Program-made: the position numbers and the translations under genes | The notes under the pieces: generated by a model | The model's database searches: none | What the model was told of the DNA's origin: nothing | The model's input: the letters and a program-made list of their open reading frames with translations, nothing else | In this document: one piece after another, positions 14,177 through 26,363 of the stretch | Numbering within the stretch: position 1 is the stretch's first letter | Layout: each line of letters starts with the position of its first letter | Origin: Nannobrachium achirus | Lineage: Eukaryota; Chordata; Actinopteri; Myctophiformes; Myctophidae | Assembly: GCA_963921795.1 (NCBI GenBank) | Contig: OY997641.1 | Span: 31,125,460-31,189,459, forward strand | DNA length: 64,000 bases | Reading direction: 5' to 3'

Positions 14177-14655
14177 TGCGGCTGTCACGATTACAACATT
14201 TTAAAATGACGATTAATGGTCACACAAATAATTGATCTACAAGCTCAATCTACAAGTTCATAGCACGTTGCATCTTAACGTGTTGTGAGCTTGTATAGAT
14301 CTGCTATTTCCATTTTTGAAAATGTTTGAAAATAGTTCAACATTTTTTCGGCATATTTTCGGCAGAAAAAGAGCAGACTAAGTACAGAGTGAAATGTCAA
14401 GTTATGTATTGACTGTTCAAGTGGTTAAATACGTTATCTGAAAACACAAATTGACATGAATCCAAAATACAATGATGATTGTGCTGTCAAACAATTAAAC
14501 TATATGGAATCTATGAAAAGGTTGTGGGGGTCCCTGCTTCATCTCTCTCTCAACTAAGGGATCCTTGGCCTGAAAACTTTGAAGACCCCTGTATTACATA
14601 ATTGTGATTCAAATAATTGCGATTAGGCTATTATGTAATAATTGCGACAGGCCTA
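14177..14655. mobile_element. hAT-type MITE with hairpin and older insert
   Basis: Left end TGCGGCTGTCACGATTA pairs with right end AATAATTGCGACAGGCCTA. Flanks GTTATGGG and GTTATGTG agree at 7 of 8 bases. It contains a hairpin relic (14,233-14,312) and a segment matching the right end of the CAGGGGTCTTC elements (14,520-14,593). Confidence 0.85.
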
Positions 14656-14882
14656 GTTATGTGGGATTGTCATTCCTCTGTGTATGTGGGGCCCACGCAG
14701 GCCCTGGCCATCTGCTGCATGTGTGTGCCCCGTAACGTACGTGTGCATGAGTGCTCATGAGAAGCCCAGTGGAACTAATGGTCTGTTGCCGCCACAGCCT
14801 CCAACATGTTGTCTGCCCACTGCACACACCTCTTAAGCCCCTCTATAAGCCCACCGTCTCACACATACACACGCCGTGGGAT

Positions 14883-14884
<2 letters not shown>

Positions 14885-14954
<70 letters not shown>
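14885..14954. repeat. (GT)35 microsatellite
   Basis: 70 bp of GT. Confidence 0.99.
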
Positions 14955-14955
<1 letters not shown>

Positions 14956-14971
14956 CAAGTGATGTTTAACC

Positions 14972-15603
14972 CAGGGGTCTTCAACAGGGGGTCCGGGACC
15001 CCTAGGAGGGTCCTCAGAGCTACTACAGGGGGGCCACCTAATTCTTGTGTGATAGGATAATTATTTCAGACTAAAATACTGTTCCTACGAAACAGTGTGG
15101 GCTCGCATGTAACACCATGTATGGGCACAAAGATCTACCCTTTGGCTGCACCTCATTGGCTAAGGGCCCTGCATGCCTTTGTACTACAGTTTTGAGGAGA
15201 ACTTGACTGATATATAAATAAAGAAATAATGAAGATAACACACGTGTGCTCGCTTTCAGCAAGCCCACAATGAACAATTGAACCCTCGCATTCCCTATAG
15301 AACTTCAGACAAAAAATAGCAGATCTACAAGCTCTCAACGCCTCACGCTGCGAGGCGTTGAGAGCTTGTAGATCGGCTATTTTTGGCAAATATGTTTGGT
15401 GTAGGGGTAAAAAAGAGCAGACCAAGTACAGAGTGAAAGGTCAAGTTGACTAAGTATCAACGATTTATGATTTTAAGTGGTAAAGTGTCAAACAAGTCTA
15501 TGAATCTATCTATGTAATCATGAGAATATACACTATGTAGAGGGGGTCCCTGCTTCATCTCGCTGCTAAGGGGTCCTTGGCCTGAAAACATTGAAGACCC
15601 CTG
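14972..15603. mobile_element. CAGGGGTCTTCAA hAT-type (Charlie-like) MITE with hairpin
   Basis: Ends CAGGGGTCTTCAA and TTGAAGACCCCTG are inverted repeats; the subterminal regions repeat GGGGGTCC. A hairpin with CTCAACGCCTCACG inner stem is at 15,312-15,385. Relatives are at 16,412-16,838 and 17,861-18,360. No clear target duplication, so this insertion is probably old. Confidence 0.8.
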
Positions 15604-16411
15604 CCTCATGAACCCTAGCGCCCCTACTCTGGGGTGAACATGTGCCAAGTTCACAACACATTGTGAGCTTGTAGATTTGCTATTTACCGCAAAGACATTT
15701 GGTATAGAGAAGGAGGCCTACAATAGAGCCCTAAGGGACTCCAGTCAATGACGTACTACTGTATATACTGCAGGGTTTAAGTGGTAAAGCCCACCTCTCA
15801 CACACATATACAGACACACCATGGGATAGTATATGTGTGTGGGGGTAGGTGTATACATTCAAGTAGTACTATAGTGGCAGCTTAGGCCTTGGGGAAACAT
15901 CTGACCATCCGTTAGACCTTTGACGTGACGAGATGGCCCGTTCCGTCACATTACAACATGCAGTCCTGGTATAGTCCTATCACATTAACTTCCCTGGTAG
16001 AGACCCTCCTATACGTGCTGAAGTGCTCTTCTCACTCCCGGCAAGGCTAAAAGTACATAAAACCAGGCAGGCGCCGACCCGCTAGGCATTACAGAGAAAG
16101 CTGTTAGCCCCACAACGGTGCGTTGTGGGGAATCCCATCAAACAGATTGTCAAATCTGCACCAAATCCTGTCATTTATCCATTTGCAACTCTGACAGTGT
16201 ACAAATGTAACTGACCCCTATGTGTCCATTTATACACTCTCAAGATAATTTTAGGTAAAGTATAGGTGCAGTCATGTGAAAGAGAGAGAGGGGGTTGAGG
16301 ACATATTTTGGGACAACCATATCGCCAAATAAAAACATTGACATTGTACGTACATTTCTGCAAACAACGGATAAGCTACTTGAATCTTGATGTTTCAAGG
16401 AAGGCGTATAC
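15604..16411. other. degenerate hairpin-MITE remains and spacer
   Basis: A half hairpin (CACATTGTGAGCTTGTAGAT) is at 15,654-15,680. A MITE end (TAGAGCCCTAAGGGACTCCAG) follows near 15,725. No gene seen. Confidence 0.5.
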
Positions 16412-16838
16412 CAAGGGTCTTCCACAGGGGGTCCGGGACCCCTAGGGGGTCCTCAGAGTTACTACAGGGGGTCCTCCAGATCTTTGTGTGATAGAAACTT
16501 TTATTCTCTTTTCTTTTTATGTTAACCACTTGCCAAAAATAGCAGATCTACAAGCTCACAACGCCTCGCGCTGCTTGTAGATCGGCTATTTTTGGCAAAG
16601 AGGTTTGGTGTAGAGGGGGAAAAGAGCAGACCAAGTACAGTGTGATAGGTCAAATGTATTAAGTATTGACGGTTCAAGTGGTTACATATCTGACATGAAT
16701 CCAAAATACACTGATGATTGTGCAAACAATGTGTGAAACAATGAAACTATATGGAAATTATGAAAAGGTTGTGGGGGTCCCTGCTTCATCTCTCTCTCAA
16801 CTAAGGGGTCCTTGGCCTGAAAACGTTGTAGACCCAAG
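16412..16838. mobile_element. hAT-type MITE with perfect 8-bp duplication and hairpin
   Basis: Flanked by GCGTATAC on both sides (16,404-16,411 and 16,839-16,846). Ends CAAGGGTCTTC and GTAGACCCAAG are inverted repeats. The hairpin at 16,530-16,598 begins TTGCCAAAAATAGCAGATCT. Confidence 0.95.
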
Positions 16839-16901
16839 GCGTATACCATCAGAAGCCCGTGGCTGTGAGGCACGCCGCTGCACATACGAGCACTGTTGAA
16901 G

Positions 16902-17449
16902 TAGCCTGGCAGGCCATCCTTCATACTGCGTTCACTCATTCCTCCTTCCCACAGTATGAGTTCTGGACTTCAGCAGATAGGCACCGAGTATGAGAAGTTC
17001 AGTGACTGCGTTTCAACTGCTGTCCGCACAACAAGTGAAAAGCTTCCCCTGATTGGTCCATGTGTATAGATGGTGACGTATAGATGCATGCTTGCTGCAG
17101 CATTTTCAAAACAACATGGCTGCCCTCGATGCAACAAGTGTAACAGTTAACGCTGAAACAATAAAACAAGCAATAAGTGAAGTTATTTCAGAGCTGGAAT
17201 CAATTACAACAATTAAAAAGGAACAGGAGTATGCACGAGCGGAGTTCATCGCCGAAAAGACGTCTTTGTTTGCCGTTCTTCCGACTGGCTGAGAGATGTT
17301 TTGCTACGCTGATTGGTTAGAGCAGTCTGTCTGTCAAGGCAAGTACTCCCGCCCACTTTTCAAGCTGCCTAATAGCCCAAAGTCCAGACTTATATTGTGG
17401 GAAGGAACGACTGAGTGAATGCACAGTATGAGGCTGGCTGGCCAGGCTA
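16902..17449. mobile_element. Mutator-like TIR element with internal ORF
   Basis: 548 bp with terminal inverted repeats of about 65 bp: TAGCCTGGCAGGCCATCC at left, and at right the complement of TAGCCTGGCCAGCCAGCC. Both arms continue through CATACTG, TTCACTCA and CCTTCCCACA. Flanks CTGTTGAAG (16,893-16,901) and CTGTTCAAG (17,450-17,458) agree at 8 of 9 bases. Long TIRs with a 9-bp duplication fit Mutator-like elements. The internal ORF is described separately. Confidence 0.8.
17116..17292 (+). pseudogene. 58-codon ORF resembling the start of a helicase, inside a Mutator-like element
   Basis: The frame from ATG at 17,116 (context ACAACATGG) gives a short acidic helical segment, then KKEQEYARAEF and FAVLPTG before a stop. 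The last part resembles the region before the Walker A motif of RecQ-like superfamily 2 helicases, where AVLPTG is normally followed by xGKS/T. Here the Gly-Lys-Ser part is missing, so no ATPase activity is expected. The fragment may be what is left of an autonomous element's own gene, or a captured host exon. The helicase resemblance is from motif memory only. Confidence 0.45.
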
Positions 17450-17860
17450 CTGTTCAAGTTGCATAATATGGAATCCGTTGTAATCCTCCAGTCCTCTCTC
17501 CATGGTGCTGAGACCACTGGGTAACTCTCCGTGGTTCTGAAATGTGACAAAGGAAGCCTCTCAACCTTCGCTTCTCTGTCCATGGTGCTGAGAAGCTATC
17601 TGGATAAATGAGTGCTCAGAATAATGAGCTAGAATTGCAGAAAGAAAAGCCTGGCAGGAAAGACCAGAGAAGGCCGAACGTATTTCTGATTCAGAAATGT
17701 CGACGTTCAACATACAGTATATGACACTGGCATCAACATACAGTGTCGATGTTTTTGTTGGGCGAACAGGTTGATGGGGAATTTGTAGCATTCTTATATA
17801 ATGGAGTTGGATGGTGCTCTCTCTCCAAGTATGGTATGGTAAGGTATGTGGTAAAGTATA

Positions 17861-18360
17861 TGGGTCTTCAACGTTTTCAGGCCAAGGACCTTAGCTGAGA
17901 GAGAGAGATGAACCAGGGACCCCCACAACCTTTTCATAGATTCCATATAGTTTCATTGTTTGACAGCACAATCATCAGTGTATTTTGGATTCATGTCAAT
18001 TTGTGTTTTCAGACATTTAACCACTTGAACCGTCAATACTTGATAAACGTGACCTTTCACTCTGTACTTAGTCTGCTTCTTTATCCTCTACACCAAACCT
18101 CTTTGCTGAAAATAGCCGATCTACAAGCTCACAACGCCTCGCAGCGTGAGGTGTTGTGAGCTTGTAGATCTGCTATTAGGCTTGCTATTAGGCTTGTAGA
18201 TCTGCTATTTTTGGCTAAAGTTCTCAGAATATTGGCGCTAGGAGGGTTCAAGTGGTTAATATAAAAAAGGAGAAAAAAAGTCACACAAGGATTCTGAGGT
18301 CCCCCTGTAGTAATTCTATGAGGACCCCCTAGGGGTCCCGGACCCCCTGTTAAAGACCAT
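17861..18360. mobile_element. Charlie-like hAT MITE, inverted relative to its neighbours
   Basis: Reads TGGGTCTTCAACG at left and GGACCCCCTGTTAAAGACCA at right, the reverse orientation of the 15.0 and 16.4 kb copies. Its inner part, about 18,018-18,258 from TTAACCACTTGAACC to GGTTCAAGTGGTTAA, is itself a TIR element that carries a hairpin. Confidence 0.8.
18108..18214. repeat. hairpin module with duplicated right arm
   Basis: Left arm AAAATAGCCGATCTACAAGC, inner stem ACGCCTCGCAGCGTGAGGTGT. The right arm GCTTGTAGATCTGCTATT then occurs twice, separated by GGCTTGCTATTA. Confidence 0.9.
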
Positions 18361-18507
18361 TGTGGTAAGGTAAGTATGGTAAGGAATGATAAGGTATATG
18401 GTAAGGTATGGTCACATACAGTAAGGTAAGGCTTTGCAAGCAGATGCTGAGGTCATACAGTAGTTCCCTTGCTGTCCTTCATGGACCACAGCTGATGCCT
18501 TCTCAGA

Positions 18508-18509
<2 letters not shown>

Positions 18510-18552
<43 letters not shown>
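18510..18552. repeat. (GA)n microsatellite
   Basis: 43 bp of GA. Confidence 0.97.
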
Positions 18553-18553
<1 letters not shown>

Positions 18554-18663
18554 AAGAAAAGAGAGACATCAGTGCTCTTATGTGATGCAGCGCACACTCA
18601 GATGTGAGAACTGTGTTTCAACAACGTGACTGCATGAATCCAGAGCACGAGAAGGAGAGAGAG

Positions 18664-18668
<5 letters not shown>

Positions 18669-18734
<66 letters not shown>
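18669..18734. repeat. (GA)n microsatellite
   Basis: 66 bp of GA. Confidence 0.97.
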
Positions 18735-18736
<2 letters not shown>

Positions 18737-20600
18737 CGATGTAAATTCGTTTGGATTTCCCCATTAGGTTCAATGAAATCACCACAATACAAGTGCGACC
18801 CCTATTGGTCGAACGTGGAGCTGCAACCTCCTCCTCCTCCTCCTCCTGGCCTGACAAATTATTGAGGCTTCGAGATTATTATTTTTATTTTTTTAGGGCA
18901 AAGTCAGACTTCACTTTTCTTGAAGTTTGTTTATTCTGCATGTGGGGAGGGAGAGGCTGTGACGCACGAGCACAATATGGCCATGGGCCATTCACTCCTA
19001 GAAGACACGCACACGGGAGGCCGTCTCCCAAATCCACACTGTGCCCTCGTTTGGGATGCAGAGGAGCTCAGCCTCAAGTTGTAACAACCATAACAACCAG
19101 AATCACACCCAAAACTACACAGGATCTTCCAGTCAGTGGTGGAAAAAGTACTCAAATGTTTTACTTACGTCAAAATATACTTAGGTAAGTAAAAGCAGTC
19201 AGTAGCCTATATGCACAATAATATCCTGTTTCACAAGTTTCCAAATGTATAGTCACAGTCTGCACGCATTACACATCGCTCGCCGCACTTGCCCTGCATG
19301 GTCCCGCGTCCGTTTGTTGCAGTTTGTGGATTATTTTGGTGATGCTCGTTACAAGTGGGTGCAAGAGGGCGGCCGCTGTCCAAGCGCAAGCGCTGGATGG
19401 CCGGGGCACGTTTAACTGGATTTACTGGAGACGTTGTAGCCTGTATACGTTCGAGTGTAGGCCTATTTTTGGGATGGTACTGTCAGTCACATTAGGACAG
19501 TGGACTGGTGGTTCCCAAACTTTTAAGCCCGTGACCCAAAATAGAAATGAGACATTAGCCCTGGGACCCAAAACGAGTGAAAATAGCAGATCTACAAGCT
19601 CTGCAACATGGCACAAATCTATTTTCACTAAACATTTGTGTTCTAATTGATGTAATTTCTTCGTTTTTTTTAAATCATGAAATTAACTAATAATAATGAA
19701 AAACAAAATGTAGGAAAACAAAAAACAAAGGGGCCCACAAATGGGTCCCGGCCCAGTGTTTGGGTAGCAGTGCATTATGATATAGCCCAGGCTAGGCTAT
19801 ATGGGGTGCATTTGAGAGCAGACTCTGCGCTCACTGCGCCACTCAGCGCTGTGAGGAGAGGATGATTAGGTCAAATATAAAACACCTGCTGGGATCACAG
19901 ACCCCAAACACAAATGGCCCTTGTATCTGATAACACGCTGACAGCCACCAATAACTCCTTTGCGTTTATAGGTAGGCTATTTGTTTGGAAACTCCCGCCG
20001 GCTCTGTGCTAGCTGTGGTATACAGTAGCCCTATTGGTTCTCAAAGTTGGGTCAGGGGGCCCCCAGGGGTCCTTGAGGGAGTTCCAGGGGGTCCCGCAGC
20101 TAAATGACAGATAGGAACCAAATGGACCCTTATGGGTATGTAACTCAGAATGGAGTGTAGCCAAATGGGACCGTCACCGTCCATTTGTACAAATTAACAT
20201 TGATTTTACGATATAAATTGGGGTCTCAGAGATAGGAATGCCATTAAAAGGGGTCCGTAGCCTATTGCATGTCAAACTGGGGGGATCCTTGAAATAGAAA
20301 TGGTTGAGAATCACTGCTATATCCGTACAAATCCTCTCTTATGGGGGTCCCTCGGCACATCTTTTCAAATGGGGGTCCGCGGGCTAATGAGTGTCAATTT
20401 GGGGGTCCTTGACATGAAAAGGTTTGAGAACCACTGGCCTAGCCCACCAGTGCGCACTCTTGGATAAGGGATGGCTATGCGTAAAAAGAACAGCGCCCGC
20501 TGATCAAAAGAGAGCCCCCCCCCCCCCTCCCTCCACCCCTCCGCCTCCACATTATTTATCAAATCCCGATAACGAAAGAAATGTCAAGACGCAATAAAAC
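18735..20600. other. mixed repeat remnants
   Basis: Includes a GTGGTGGAAAAAGTACTC repeat end (19,135), a hairpin relic at 19,577-19,628 in a GGTTCCCAAACTTTTAAGCC-type hAT remnant, and GGGGGTCC fragments at 20,040-20,435. No gene recognised. Confidence 0.5.
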
Positions 20601-21441
20601 ATACTTACAGCATCTCCGGGCCACACAACAGCTCCAAAACAGATGACATTGCAACAGTCCCCCTCCGCTGTGAAACCATGGGCAGCAGCAGCCACTGGTA
20701 GACTATAGCGAGGCGGCACACAATTCAACCACTGCTGTTGTGTGTTTTGTGTGCGGGTGTATGTGTGTGTGCGCGCGTGTGTGTCAAATTATTCCCACGG
20801 TGTTACAAAAAGCAAACCATGTATGAAATCCCCCTTTATAACTTCAGAACGTCGTGGAGGAGCAAAAAAGAACAATCACTGCTGCTGTTGTAATCCAGTG
20901 TGCATCATCATCATCATCATGGTGCTGCTGCGGGCTGCGCTGCGGTGCGGTGCGGTCCTTGGCTCGGGTGCATTGTGCGGGGCTGTGCGGGGCTCGTCGC
21001 TGCTGTTCTCTCCCCGGCACGGTACTCCGTTATTCCTGTCCCGGGCGAAGAGAGGACTGGAGGAGGAGAGACAGGCTGGCAGCGGCAGCCATCAGAACGC
21101 ACATACACACACACACACACACAGTCACGCGCACGCACACGCACACTCACCCCGTATAAAAAAAAACACACGCGCGCGCACACACACACTTCTATAGGCT
21201 CCGATATAGCCTGCACCGTGGGACCCTGATTCTCTGTGAACGGTACACTCTCTTTCTGGCGCTCTCTGTGTGTGTATGTGCGTGCGTGAGGGCGACGGAG
21301 AGTGTGCGCGCGTGCGTGATATTCGCGCGTGTTTGTGCAGCCTATTATGTGTGCTGGCGCGCTTCTGCAGAGGCAGGGGCAGCTGGATAGACGGACTGTC
21401 GGTCGGTCGGTGTCTCTCTGCCCCCCCCCTCTCTCTCTCTC

Positions 21442-21480
<39 letters not shown>

Positions 21481-22100
21481 GCGCTATTGCTCCTAGAAGA
21501 AGTAGCTCAGTTGGAGAGAGGAGAGGAAAGAGTCTTGCTCCGACTGCATCACACACTCACACACACACGACAATATCTCTCGTCTTTATTTCTCTCTCTC
21601 CCAAAATAATTTCCCCCACAGCCTCTTTCTCATTTTCTCAGAATTATTTCCGCTCTTTATTTCTTAAAGAAAGGTTGGTGTTTTTTGTGCTTTTTTCTTC
21701 AGACGTGAAGATGTGTGGTGACTGGTGGTGAGGATTTCTTTTCTTTTTCTTTTTTTTTCTTTCGAACGAAGCCAATTCGGGCTCCCTTTCCTTTCCGCAG
21801 GGCAGCAGCCGTTCCTTCCTCCTGCTGAGAAAAACTGAGCAACCGGAGCAGACAGGGGGATATTAGGAGTCATTCATACCAAGACGCTGAGAGTAGTTCA
21901 CCGCAGGGGGAGCCAGCCGGGTTACAACAGATTAGAGGCTGTGTGCGCTTGAAATTGAAAGGCCCCTTGCACTCACACACCGGACCCACCGGTCTCCGGA
22001 TGCGTTCAATTGATTTGGGCAGCCTCCTTGCACACGCATAGCCTACACACACACATACGCACGCACGCACGCTAAAACACACAATATCATGTGTGTTGTG
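20600..22100 (+). promoter_or_regulatory. GC-richer leader-like region, possible orphan promoter or first exon
   Basis: CpG and GC content rise compared with neighbours, with CT-rich tracts (21,420-21,480) and a TCT-rich stretch (21,560-21,770) of the sort seen in untranslated first exons. One ATG at 20,919 opens a frame starting MVLLRAALRCGAVLGSGALC, Arg-rich and lacking acidic residues, like a mitochondrial presequence. The frame then degenerates into a CA-rich repeat. No downstream exon was found, so both gene and direction are unproven. Confidence 0.25.
21430..21480. repeat. (CT)n tract
   Basis: About 51 bp of CT with short interruptions. Confidence 0.9.
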
Positions 22101-22373
22101 GACGCAAACACATATAGCCTATAATGCGGAGTTGCGGACCTTCGGTCAATCATCAAGTGGTGTAATGGAAATGTCAGGCCAAATGCCAGACGCCGCTTCC
22201 ACTCAACTTCCCCGAAAGCGAAGGTCAGCTGAGAGTGGAAGTGAGCGGTCTTCAGTCATGATCTGCAGCCCAGATGGGATGGGCAAGGAAAGAAGAGGGG
22301 CCGGACGTCAGATAGGCAGACAGACAGGCAGGCAGGCAGTAGCACGGGTTCAAAGTTCAAACAAATATATTTC

Positions 22374-22769
22374 CTAAATGACTTCACCACTCTTCATATA
22401 GCCTATGGTCATCAATCATCATCATCACTAATGTTCATGATGATAAAATAGCAAAAAACTCGGTCGGTGTCTCATAGGAGGGCTGTGTGGGCAGTTCAGA
22501 AACCTGCCAATACAGTGACATCATCGATGGGGATTCCAAGCTAATATATAAACAGCAGGCTTTCTATCTCTGAAAAGTTACCATAATATAATGGAAACCA
22601 TCGTTCTTCCGATAATACAAATCTAAATATCTGTCTAACAATGATGATGATGTCACTGGTAGGCGGGCTTCTGAACTGCCCAGAGCCCTTAAGAGACACA
22701 GGCTGAGTTAACATTAGTGAGGACCAATTATATGAAGATAGGTTGAAAAGTGCCAAGTCCATCCTTTAA
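22374..22769. mobile_element. foldback MITE, copy 1
   Basis: Left GACTTCACCACTCTTCATAT and right ATATGAAGATAGGTTGAAAAG form long inverted arms. Related by internal phrases (GTTCATGATGATAAAATAGC, GATAATACAAATCTA) to 37,214-37,504. Confidence 0.65.
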
Positions 22770-23151
22770 GTGTTCTGAAAAGTCACATGCTGTGTCAGAC
22801 TCTTGAGTAGCCTACATTCTTGTCTTCCTCTCTGTCTGTCTGCCTGCCTGCCTGCCTTAGCACTGAATAGCAGCTTATTTCTATGTTTCAAAGGGGGGCT
22901 CTCGATGACGTAGTAGAAGGCTACACCTGTCATTTGAAATTCCTCGTGCAACCACCTACTAATCCCCCCCACCCATCTCCCTCTCTCTTCCCTCTCTGCA
23001 GTGCACCCTATATGCATTGCTCTGGAGAGAGGGCCAGTTACCAAGAGATGAGAGAGGAAAAACAGTGGCATGCAGTAATAGGCAAGCTTACACCAATGGA
23101 TAATGAACCCCAACTCACAGCTGACTGAGCAAAATACTAAAAGAGCTAGCT

Positions 23152-23153
<2 letters not shown>

Positions 23154-23238
<85 letters not shown>

Positions 23239-23239
23239 T

Positions 23240-23281
<42 letters not shown>
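23154..23281. repeat. compound (GT)n(GA)n microsatellite
   Basis: About 75 bp of GT followed by about 50 bp of GA. Confidence 0.97.
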
Positions 23282-23282
<1 letters not shown>

Positions 23283-24300
23283 CCACTTTGAAGACCTACT
23301 TTCTCCTTCACTGCGTGCTTGGGTCATGGGTCTAATGTGCATTGCAGCATCCACACATCTCTATGTATGCATGCATAAGAGTCCTATTTAGCAAATCATC
23401 GCAGAGAGCAATACACACCAGCCAACCACACTGGGCATTCGGAGGGGCTGTAAGCACAATATACTGGATTCTACGGTTCATAGATTCCTTAAAATAGGGC
23501 CAAGACATATCCATAATTTGCTCCTTGATGAAGCAAAAGGGAACACTATACCATGTGACACAGGCACAAGACTATATGGATTTGCGTTTACTTTTGAGAT
23601 TATGTCTGTTTGGACAAAGGATTAGGCATGTTTCGCTGCCTTGCATCTACCGATCCACAGGATTTTATGCAACTATCCTTTGTTCTATTTAAGTGGGACG
23701 AGCTCCAATATAGAGTGTATTACATTGTACAAGTACCACATTCTGAGCTCATATTACGTTATCATCTGTCTGGCTATCTATATATATATATACACACACA
23801 CTATCTATCTACCCCTACAAACACACACATGGTACTCACACTGTCTCTCTACCCCACTTTCAAAAAGCAGCGTCCCCATGCACTGCTGTAGCGTGCTTGT
23901 CTGCCAAGGCCTAAGTCGGTTTTGTTTCAACCCATCAATGCAAAATGTAAACATTCAGTAGCCCGCAATTAATTTGGTTAATGATAGAGTACTCATTTCC
24001 AATTGTTCCTTAAAGCTTTAATCTGGCCACCGTCTCTTTGAACAAACAGGAAGGAATTGAAGAGAAACAAGGCCACTGCTGCTGTCCAACACTGAGGAAT
24101 TGCAATCGGTTCATCACACTGTCAGAGCTGCTATGCAGACTTAATGTCTGCTAAATAATTGCGACCGAAGGTCGCAGTTTAGTATGTGAAACGGCACATC
24201 ATGTCTCCGTCTGTCTGGACGTGTACACTTTTTACGGTCTATGGGTTTGCCGCTCTGACATCACGCTCTGACATCACTGTGATGTCAGGGGAACCACACT
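23282..24300. other. spacer with a short repeat end
   Basis: GCGACCGAAGGTCGCAG at 24,161 starts a dispersed fish repeat (compare AGTGTGGTTGCCCCTGCAGG at 27,817 and 45,757). A short TA run is at 23,780. No gene seen. Confidence 0.5.
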
Positions 24301-24990
24301 AACATAATCTCTTTTATGCCCATATATGGAGTTCCCTGATGTCATCAATATTAAGCCCATATCTAACAGGACGGGGAATGCCCATCATATATGGAGGCCA
24401 CATCGGCCACATACCACACTAAGGGGCCTTTTCCACCGGCAAAGAACCGATTCCGGTTCTTTCTCCTGCCTATGGGATGAACCAGAGGTGTGCTTTTCCA
24501 CCGAGAACCGGAGTTGGTTCTGAACCATAAAAGTTGGTTCCGAACGGGAACCACAAATTCCTTGGTTCATCTGGTTCAATCATGGTTCAATCTGGTGGAA
24601 ACGAAACGAAAGCAGGTTCGTAAGAACGAACCAAGGTTCCAAGAAAGTTGAACCAAGGTTCTTTTGGTGGAAAAGGCCCCTATCAGAATCCATACTGTAT
24701 ATGGCCAAGACAAATGGCCAAGACAGCCCATATCTGTGTGGCTGGTTCTACAGTCGGGGATCTCCATGTATGGGCATAAAAGGGATTGTATGTATGATGA
24801 TGTCAGATGTCGTAGACGTCATAGGACTTTCACATAACGAATAACTGAGTAAGCATGTTTGGGCTCTCACAGCATATCTCCATAATACAGTACGGATCTC
24901 CATTATGTGTACCAGGGGTCTCCATAGGTAACTGGTCTGATATACATCACTGGCCAGATGGCCAAGACATCGCGCAACCTTGCCCTTTAG
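24300..24990. repeat. GCCCATATATGG repeat with nested element
   Basis: The outer repeat (TTTTATGCCCATATATGGAG, TATACATCACTGGCCAGATG) is shared with 660-1,300 and 45,930-46,020. A nested element at 24,421-24,681 has inverted ends AAGGGGCCTTTTCCACC and GGTGGAAAAGGCCCCTA and many GGTTC/GAACC motifs inside. Confidence 0.65.
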
Positions 24991-25050
24991 GTTTGAGCTG
25001 TGCTAACCAATCCTACCTCAGTCTTTTCTTTGAACCCCCTATAGGAAACG

Positions 25051-25303
25051 TTAAAGGCCCACGATCCTGAGTTATTTTTTGTGTTCAATCTGTGTTTTGA
25101 GATATTTTAGTATATCAGCATGACTAGTGATGCATTTTGCATCATATGATGCAGCATGATGCATCATATGAAGCAAAATACATCATAAGATATATGATTG
25201 AACACAAAAAATAACTCAGGATTGTGTTGATCGTGTCCCAAACAACAATAAAATAAGATCTGCTTCTCCCAGAGGTGAAGTGGGAAATAAAGGGAACGGT
25301 TAA
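25051..25303. mobile_element. degraded copy of the 59.1 kb TTAA foldback MITE
   Basis: Shares GAGTTATTTTTTGTGTTCAA and CAACAATAAAATAAGATCTG with the intact copy. The centre is a GATGCATTTTGCATCATATG palindrome. Confidence 0.75.
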
Positions 25304-25418
25304 GTTAAGGGACCATTGAAAGGGAATCATTAAAGAACCAGAATCATCAAAATCCTAAAGCATCCCAACCCTAGTCTGTGATAACTACAGCATAAATGGT
25401 GTAAAATTGGTCCCTATC

Positions 25419-25419
25419 A

Positions 25420-25458
<39 letters not shown>

Positions 25459-25482
25459 CATCTATCCATCTATCTATCTATC
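25419..25482. repeat. (CTAT)n microsatellite
   Basis: About 64 bp of CTAT with two CCAT interruptions. Confidence 0.97.
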
Positions 25483-25889
25483 GTGTTTTTCTTTGTCTCA
25501 CAAGTAGACGTTAATCACTGTCCAGTCAGTAACATTCAACTATTTAATGTGGAAAAGAGCAAGATCTAGAGTGAGGGAAGGTGAGAGAGAGACTATAGAC
25601 AATAGACTGATGAGGAGAGCGAGCACAAGGGAGGTTCTGTTCCCAGTGTGGTATTGTCTTTGATCGTTAAAAATAACAACAATTGAGGTTTGTGTAATGA
25701 GAGAGAGAGAGAGGGAGTGGGAGGGAGTGAGAGTCAGGCAAGCTATAGTGTGTCTCAAATTAAGCCATACACATTCGCTTTATGCATGGTTACACAGACA
25801 CACACACGCATGCACGCACGCACAGTCGCACACGAACACAGAGCTTTACGGAAAACTTTGCATGCATGCGTAAATGTTCATTTATCTCA

Positions 25890-26170
25890 AGAACTGTCCG
25901 ACTGATCGCCCTCGAACTCGTGCATCGCTGAAGACCCGAGGGAGTGTGGTGCCCGGCATCGAGTACGTTGGATAGGCGGTTGTCCAGAACCGCCGATCCA
26001 ACCGATATGCCCACATATGGGCATATACTGACATGCAGGGATGAACCGTCCGTCTGACTGACTTCAAAATCAGCACGCTGTTGGACCAGAGGGAGTGCCC
26101 AGCAGGAAGTCTGTCGAATTGGCGGTTATCCAGAATTGCTGATCTGACCAATATGCCCATATTGTATGGG
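25890..26170. repeat. two tandem units of a dispersed repeat
   Basis: Units of about 150 bp share GAGGGAGTG, GGCGGTT(A/G)TCCAGAA and ATATGCCCA. The first starts near 25,890 and the second near 26,043. Confidence 0.6.
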
Positions 26171-26226
26171 TATAAAGGTATATGCCCACAAGGGTTAGCT
26201 GGTTTTGAACGCTAAACTCTTAAAGA

Positions 26227-26363
<137 letters not shown>

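Noticed and set aside
20742-21197. 151-codon frame as a real protein
   Set aside because: Its start is in a GT/CG-rich tract and its end is a CA repeat. Only the region from 20,919 is kept, as a weak promoter/first-exon candidate.
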